A stretch of DNA of 12,204 nucleotides from JAVVUQ01 sp036653075 (GTDB taxonomy: Bacteria > Bacillota > Clostridia > Christensenellales > CAG-314), in assembly GCA_036653075.1 (NCBI GenBank), contig JAVVUQ010000046.1, forward strand, positions 1 through 12,204, given 5' to 3'. Below are positions 8,115 through 12,204 of this stretch, piece after piece. The translations under genes and the position numbers were made by a program. The notes beneath the pieces were generated by a model. The model did not search any database. It was not told the DNA's origin and was given only the letters and a program-made list of their open reading frames with translations. The number at the start of each line of letters is the position of its first letter. The first letter of the stretch is position 1.

Positions 8115-10145
8115 CTACTTCTTTAATCCCATTAAGTTGTCAATGCTGTTGTTATTTATTACAAATGAACTTGCAAATGACGGCGTACCTGTATAACTTC
8201 CAATCTTATTCAATGAAAATTGCATATCTGCATATAATCCTGAGTGAATTGTTACCGCTACGTATGAAACTCTTGTATTTTGCATACAAAACTCTGTCGG
8301 CCCTACAACGCTCCATTCAGCTTTTTTGAAAGCTTCACGTGGAATTCGTATCCAACCTTCAAATCCAACTGGTATACTTATATTAGGTTTTGTCATATAA
8401 ATATATGTTAATTTTGTGTTTACATCGTATAAATAAAATCTTGCGCCCTGTCTTACGTTAAACCTGCCTGCATCTCCTTTTCCTTCGTCACTTTTGCAGT
8501 CAATTTCTAAGTTGAATGATATTTCTGCATTAGAATCATTTCTTGCCCATACGCTTACGCCGTTTGAGTTTGTCCAATCATATCTAATGCCGTCTGCAAG
8601 CGTTATTGCCGTATACAAATCTCCTTGTTCTGGGTTTGGACCTTTTGAACAAAGCTTAACCGCTCTATCGCCATAAGTGTCCGTAGTCATTACTACTTCT
8701 CCTAAAGCGCCACCATCCCATATTCCAAAGTTATTTGCATTATTTCTTGAGAATTCAATGTCAATATTAACATCACCAAGTACCTTTTCTGGTTGCGCAA
8801 TAAACTGTGTCATTGTTAAGACGCTTCCATTTTCACCTGTTTCAGCGTTAAAATATTTGCCAAACTTTTCTGCGCTATCAAGTGTCAATAACTTCGTGAA
8901 TTTTGTATTTTTATCATTTAATTCGCCATCATAAAATCCTATTTCACCTATCGTCATTTGATAATTCCAATTGTATTCACTATTTGTTGTCAATACGAAA
9001 TTCTTAACAAACGCTAAATCAACTGCATCGCCAAATTGTTTTTTTATTGAATCCATAGGCAATAAGAACATTCCCGTTGATCCGCTTGCAATATTAACAG
9101 AACCATATAGTATATTATTTAATGCTACTTCTTCTGCATTTTCATTATAAAAATACACTGGTTTGCCATCCATTCCATCTGTAGAGTATCGCGATCCCCC
9201 TTGTTCTATTCCATACGTCATTCCCGGAGCGCCACCATCTGCTCTATATTGAACAGCTATATACTTAGCTTTTGATAAATCTACTGTTTCTTTATCGAAA
9301 CCTACAAATAACGCTTGATATAATGTAGGTGTTTTTTTGCTTGGACCTGCCCAAGTTGCGCCGTATTCAAACGCAAATTCGCCTTTTCTAAACGGATATT
9401 CAACTGTCGTTGGCGTTATAGGAGGAGCTGTCACTGGCTCTAATGTGCTTGTTGATAACGCATTAAAATATTTATTATATTTCTCTGCGCTGTCAAGTGT
9501 CAATAACTTTTTAAATACTGTGCCTTCTGCGCCTATTTCACCATTATAATATCCAATTTCTCCAACTGTATATTGATAATTAAAGTTGAACATACTGTTT
9601 GTTGTCATTGCAAAATTTTTAACCGCCGCCATATCAAATGCGCCACCCCATTGTTGACTCATTGAGCTAATAGGTAATAACAACGTTCCACACGAATTAA
9701 TCGGTAAATTTATAGCGCCATGCCTAACTTTTCCAACTTCTGTTACAGCGCCGCTTTCATCGGCAAAGTAAATAGGAAAAGTATCATTTTTAACATTTGC
9801 TATCGAATATCTTGATGAGCCTTGCTCAAACGCAAATGTCATTCCCGCAACTCCAGTGCCACCGACTTTAATCTGCACTGCAATATACTTAGCGTCAGAA
9901 ATATCTACCGTTGCCGTATCATAAGATATAAACAACGATTGCCATGAATCTGCCGTCTTCTCTGTTGGACCTGTCCATATAGCTCCATATTCAAATGCGT
10001 TTTCTCCCGCTCTAAATGGATAAGCTATTGTAGCTCCCGCTTCCACTGCATTCGCTGTTGGTACGTTTACGCCATATAAAATAGCAATAAACATCGCCGA
10101 TAGCGCAATGACTGTTAACATTACTTGCCTTTTTGATGTTTTCAT
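8115..10145 (-). CDS. Secreted protein with two tandem ~185-aa repeats and a C-terminal beta-sandwich-like domain (676 aa)
   Basis: A Sec signal peptide (about residues 1-33, probable cleavage after ANA) shows export; there is no lipobox, LPXTG or SLH motif. Residues 41-229 and 249-433 are clear tandem copies. Both open with YPFR.GE.AFEYGA.W.GP, continue with KYIAVQ and EQG.SRYS, and close with TTNS...GEIG(Y/F)Y(N/D)GE and KLLTLDSAEK...KYFNA. A Pro/Thr-rich linker (230-248) joins them. Residues ~455-655 form a different region (NGVSVWARND, later GFEGWIRIPREAF) that reads like a carbohydrate-binding jelly roll. No catalytic motif is seen, so a glycan-binding role is the best inference; the family is not one I can name. 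AGGAGG lies 8 bases before ATG 10145. The gene is followed immediately by the 357-aa lipoprotein gene. Confidence 0.7.
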   Translation of the reverse strand: MKTSKRQVMLTVIALSAMFIAILYGVNVPTANAVEAGATIAYPFRAGENAFEYGAIWTGPTEKTADSWQSLFISYDTATVDISDAKYIAVQIKVGGTGVAGMTFAFEQGSSRYSIANVKNDTFPIYFADESGAVTEVGKVRHGAINLPINSCGTLLLPISSMSQQWGGAFDMAAVKNFAMTTNSMFNFNYQYTVGEIGYYNGEIGAEGTVFKKLLTLDSAEKYNKYFNALSTSTLEPVTAPPITPTTVEYPFRKGEFAFEYGATWAGPSKKTPTLYQALFVGFDKETVDLSKAKYIAVQYRADGGAPGMTYGIEQGGSRYSTDGMDGKPVYFYNENAEEVALNNILYGSVNIASGSTGMFLLPMDSIKKQFGDAVDLAFVKNFVLTTNSEYNWNYQMTIGEIGFYDGELNDKNTKFTKLLTLDSAEKFGKYFNAETGENGSVLTMTQFIAQPEKVLGDVNIDIEFSRNNANNFGIWDGGALGEVVMTTDTYGDRAVKLCSKGPNPEQGDLYTAITLADGIRYDWTNSNGVSVWARNDSNAEISFNLEIDCKSDEGKGDAGRFNVRQGARFYLYDVNTKLTYIYMTKPNISIPVGFEGWIRIPREAFKKAEWSVVGPTEFCMQNTRVSYVAVTIHSGLYADMQFSLNKIGSYTGTPSFASSFVINNNSIDNLMGLKK
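8847..10025 (-). repeat. Internal duplication within the 676-aa protein gene
   Basis: Two coding units (about 10025-9459 and 9401-8847) encode the paired domains. Conservation extends to DNA: 9484-9509 and 8869-8894 differ at a single base over 26, encoding the LLTLDSAE segment, which points to a fairly recent duplication or strong constraint. Confidence 0.8.
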
Positions 10146-10160
10146 AAAAGCAACCTCCTA

Positions 10161-10220
10161 AATATTTTATAATTTTATTATTTTTATTTTATTTTATTAT
10201 TTTGTATTAATTTTTTAATT
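10161..10220. other. Nearly pure A/T stretch in the leader of the 676-aa protein gene
   Basis: About 60 bases between the ribosome binding site and the tandem repeat consist of A and T with only a single G. On the minus strand it would be an unstructured 5' leader or a bendable, UP-element-like region. No convincing -35/-10 pair is visible. Confidence 0.45.
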
Positions 10221-10300
10221 TTATCATAATAGATTTAATTTTATCATAATAGATTGATTTTTATCATAATAGATTGATTTTTATCATAATAGATTGAATT
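10221..10300. repeat. Four-copy 20-bp direct tandem repeat upstream of the 676-aa protein gene
   Basis: Units start at 10221, 10241, 10261 and 10281 with no spacer and share TTATCATAATAGATT exactly; only positions 16-18 vary (TAA, GAT, GAT, GAA). Read on the minus strand each unit contains TATTATGATA. An ATCA/TGAT dyad of half-sites 8 bases apart is complete in the two middle copies. The 20-bp period places every copy on the same face of the helix. The array fills much of the 179-base gap between the nucleoside hydrolase gene and the 676-aa protein gene. It is not a CRISPR array. Confidence 0.85.
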
Positions 10301-10324
10301 TTATTAAATTTTTAATTATTTACG

Positions 10325-11233
10325 CTAATTTACTAATTTTTCTTCAAATAATCTATAAAATTTTGCAGCGTCAACTTTTGTAGCGACATAAATTTTACTT
10401 TGTGATTTATCTTTGCTGTTATACCTAACTTTTTTTGTTATTCCGTTAAGTTTTCCATTTAAGTAAACCTTCATTGATTTACATTCAAATGTTACGCAAT
10501 CACTCACTAATGTAGCAATTGCTAAAGGATCGTGCAACACGCTTTTATGAAAGTGGAAAGCATCCTCCCATTTATTGAGCCACGAAATAATTAATTTGCT
10601 CCTCTTATCAGTTTTATTAGAAATTCTATCTAATAAATCACTATTTAAAGCGCATTTTGTAGTTACATCTAATCCAACTGTATATATCGGAACTCCTGAC
10701 GTAAATACTATTCTCGCAGCTTCTGAATCGCACATTATGTTCCATTCGGGAATGGCATAGCTGTCATATCCGCCCATTAAAACAATTTTTTTGATTTTTT
10801 TACATAAATCATTATCTGTTCTTAACGCCAACGCAATATTCGTTAATGCTCCTATTGGCGCTAATACCAACTCTCCGTTGTATTTGTTTGCTGATTCTAT
10901 AATAAAATCAATAGCGTTTTTATCGCTTATACGATTTGTTTCGTAAGAGGTATCGTATTGGCAAGGAAGATATTTTCCATTATCATCATAAAATTCTTTT
11001 TTAAAGTTTTGTGGCGTTGAAATCAATGGATTATCTGCGCCAGCGCACACTTCAATATTATCTTTGCCAACAGATTTAAGTAATTCGACTACTTGTTTCG
11101 CTCTTGCTTTAGCGTTACGAAAAACCGTTGTAATTCCTATTACCTCTACATCTTCTAACTCTAACGCTAAAGCTATTGCAAAAGCGTCGTCGATATCGTC
11201 GCCGATATCCGTGTCTATTATTATTTTTTGCAT
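10325..11233 (-). CDS. Nucleoside hydrolase (inosine-uridine hydrolase family), 302 aa
   Basis: Members cleave the N-glycosidic bond of ribonucleosides to free base and ribose, usually in the cytoplasm. The calcium and ribose site is visible at the N-terminus, IIIDTDIGDDIDDA (D7, D9, D13, D15, D16), the DTDIGxDxDDA variant of the usual DTDxGxDD. Later come VLMGG (151-155), E163-W-N165 and H234-D235 in LHDPLA, the general-acid/metal pair. Length fits the family. I chose ATG 11233 because the family N-terminus begins right there; a TTG at 11266 would add 11 non-conserved residues and has no ribosome binding site. The only good Shine-Dalgarno, at 11302-11306, is separated by an inverted repeat. 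The gene lies 79 bases after the solute-binding protein gene and is probably in one operon with it. The exact substrate is unknown; in this sugar-uptake setting it might not be a simple nucleoside. Confidence 0.88.
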   Translation of the reverse strand: MQKIIIDTDIGDDIDDAFAIALALELEDVEVIGITTVFRNAKARAKQVVELLKSVGKDNIEVCAGADNPLISTPQNFKKEFYDDNGKYLPCQYDTSYETNRISDKNAIDFIIESANKYNGELVLAPIGALTNIALALRTDNDLCKKIKKIVLMGGYDSYAIPEWNIMCDSEAARIVFTSGVPIYTVGLDVTTKCALNSDLLDRISNKTDKRSKLIISWLNKWEDAFHFHKSVLHDPLAIATLVSDCVTFECKSMKVYLNGKLNGITKKVRYNSKDKSQSKIYVATKVDAAKFYRLFEEKLVN

Positions 11234-11251
11234 ACTATTGATAAGTTGAAT

Positions 11252-11265
11252 AGTAAACGTTTGCA
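11252..11265. promoter_or_regulatory. cre-like LacI-family operator
   Basis: AGTAAACGTTTGCA, or its complement TGCAAACGTTTACT, matches the CcpA consensus TGWAANCGNTNWCA at 12 of 14 positions and contains the palindrome AAACGTTT (11255-11262). Catabolite control would suit a sugar-scavenging operon. It overlaps the leader hairpin, so one sequence may be read as DNA operator or RNA stem. Confidence 0.35.
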
Positions 11266-11267
11266 AT

Positions 11268-11294
11268 CTATAAAACTATGGACGTTTTAGTCAA
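11268..11294 (-). CDS. Possible eight-codon leader ORF with TTG start
   Basis: GGAGG at 11302-11306 is 7 bases from TTG 11294, which opens a reading frame of eight codons (LTKTSIVL read literally) ending in TAG 11270-11268. The spacing is ideal for initiation, so the ribosome binding site could serve this mini-ORF instead of, or before, the hydrolase. It lies inside the hairpin. Nothing shows that it is translated. Confidence 0.2.
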   Translation of the reverse strand: MTKTSIVL

Positions 11295-11312
11295 CTTATT
11301 TCCTCCAATTTA

Positions 11313-12204
11313 TTAATATGGTCTATACAATGTTAAATCGCCGTTTGGATTCAATCTATCTGGTTTCATATTATAATCTTTCATATATGGAGGCCAAGCG
11401 ACTGTTACGCCTAATTTAACCTTAATTTTTTGATAAGCGACAGCGTTCATTTCAATTACCATTTGCAATCCTCTATCGTTTACTGCTTTAATGGTTTGTT
11501 CATACATTGCTTTTGCTTCCGCTCTATTTGCCGCTTTAATTATTTTTGGTAATTGTGTCGCTATAGTGCTATCAATTCTGATGAGGTTATTTGCATAAGT
11601 TTTATATTTTTTATTTGTAGTATCTACAATAAAAGCGGTAGCGTTATAATCATACGAATATATGCTAAGCGGACGTTTTAAATTTGTCATAAACACTTCC
11701 GCATCGGTTTTACCGTGGTTTACTTTAGGTTGTATATTATCATAATACTGCCAATTTATGAGCATATCGTATTTTAGTTGTCCATATTGAGCGGTTGTTC
11801 CTGCAATTTTGTCTTTAAGATACTGCTCTGTATACACAATTTCAGTTTTACTTTCATCAGCCCAATTCCAAGTAATTCCTTCTGGCCCCATACTTACAAG
11901 GCGTTGACCTTCGTCGCTACACAAATAATCAAATAATTTTATTACAAGGTCGGGACGTTTACAATCGGTTGTAATCATATTAAATAAAAATCCGTACCCT
12001 CTAATATCTTGTAAAACTGGAGCGTCGCCCTGTTCGTTTGTTATATACATTGATATATATTTATGTCCTTCGTCTTTAGCTGTGTTAAAATGTATTTGAT
12101 AATCTTGCGGTGTAACTATCGTTGCAAAAGCCTTGCCTCCTGCAATTACCGAACCAATTCCATCATAATTGTTAGTAAAATTAGCTTTGCTTATTATTCC
12201 TTCG
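11313..12204 (-). CDS. Extracellular solute-binding protein of an ABC sugar transporter, C-terminal ~296 aa (5' truncated)
   Basis: The frame stays open to the right edge of the window (last complete codon ends at 12203), so the internal ATG at 12050 is not the start; the signal peptide and N-terminal lobe lie outside. The visible part resembles family 1 extracellular solute-binding lipoproteins (LipO/YtcQ type) that deliver oligosaccharides to a membrane permease. Marks include the stretch GKAFATIV near the start, GYGFLFNMITTDCKRPDLVIKLFDYL, CSDEGQRL and the GPEGITWNW element typical of this group's hinge region; the tail ends NPNGDLTLYRPY. The nucleoside hydrolase gene follows after 79 bases on the same strand. 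Permease genes are not in the window and would be expected beyond 12204. The ligand cannot be inferred. Confidence 0.82.
   Translation of the reverse strand, partial: EGIISKANFTNNYDGIGSVIAGGKAFATIVTPQDYQIHFNTAKDEGHKYISMYITNEQGDAPVLQDIRGYGFLFNMITTDCKRPDLVIKLFDYLCSDEGQRLVSMGPEGITWNWADESKTEIVYTEQYLKDKIAGTTAQYGQLKYDMLINWQYYDNIQPKVNHGKTDAEVFMTNLKRPLSIYSYDYNATAFIVDTTNKKYKTYANNLIRIDSTIATQLPKIIKAANRAEAKAMYEQTIKAVNDRGLQMVIEMNAVAYQKIKVKLGVTVAWPPYMKDYNMKPDRLNPNGDLTLYRPY

Larger units (their letters stand above)
11241..11299 (-). promoter_or_regulatory. Leader hairpin between Shine-Dalgarno and start codon of the nucleoside hydrolase gene
   Basis: ATAAGTTGA (11241-11249) and TCAACTTAT (11291-11299) form a perfect 9-bp outer stem. 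After a 5/3 internal loop, AAACGT (11255-11260) pairs with ACGTTT (11282-11287), closing a 21-base loop. The ribosome binding site GGAGG (11306-11302) lies just outside one arm and CAATAGT-ATG just outside the other. Folding leaves nine unpaired bases between GGAGG and ATG. Confidence 0.6.

Noticed and set aside
7946..8329. 127-residue plus-strand open frame
   Set aside because: It overlaps the ends of two well-supported minus-strand genes with good ribosome binding sites, has no recognisable features and is an antisense shadow.
10221..10300. CRISPR array
   Set aside because: Repeats are contiguous 20-mers without spacers, and no cas gene is near.
11234..11266. TTG 11266 as the start of the nucleoside hydrolase
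   Set aside because: It has no Shine-Dalgarno in front of it, and the 11 extra residues precede the point where the family normally begins.
12048..12050. ATG as the true start of the solute-binding protein
   Set aside because: The frame is open without a stop to 12203, the upstream residues continue the same protein fold pattern, and a signal peptide would be expected at a real start.

Overview
The window is AT-rich DNA from a spore-forming member of the Bacillota, most likely a Clostridia-type gut or anaerobic lineage. The evidence is AGGAGG-type ribosome binding sites, a SipL-like spore coat protein (three SPOCS/DUF3794-type segments plus a LysM), an AddB-type recombination nuclease with the Fe-S cysteine set, and lipoprotein-rich sugar-handling genes. 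The genetic code looks standard. No phylogenetic marker gene is present, so a finer placement is not supported.

Left part (1-5206), housekeeping. The tail of an unrecognised plus-strand gene ends in a clear intrinsic terminator. A 303-base gap follows, with a good sigma-A-type promoter, a 12-bp palindrome and a 20-bp tandem repeat in the leader of addB (404-3556). addB converges on a minus-strand sipL-like gene (3719-5197), and the two share a bidirectional terminator. No addA is present next to addB inside the window.

Right part (5363-12204), an accessory minus-strand cluster, in order of transcription: (1) the C-terminal ~296 residues of an ABC-transporter solute-binding protein, (2) a nucleoside hydrolase-family enzyme, (3) a 676-residue secreted protein with two ~185-residue tandem repeats and a C-terminal beta-sandwich-like domain, (4) a 357-residue lipoprotein and (5) a 493-residue lipoprotein. 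Genes 4 and 5 are paralogues with a GH43-like beta-propeller pattern. The layout suggests capture and surface processing of a glycan or glycoconjugate, with uptake by an ABC transporter whose other parts would lie beyond 12204. The substrate cannot be read from the sequence.

The most interesting structure is in the leader of the nucleoside hydrolase. A strong Shine-Dalgarno lies too far from the family-conserved ATG, but an inverted repeat between them would, if folded, bring them to a normal spacing (a possible 'split' ribosome binding site). The same segment overlaps a cre-like operator and an eight-codon leader ORF. A second notable element is a four-copy 20-bp tandem repeat just upstream of the 676-residue protein gene.
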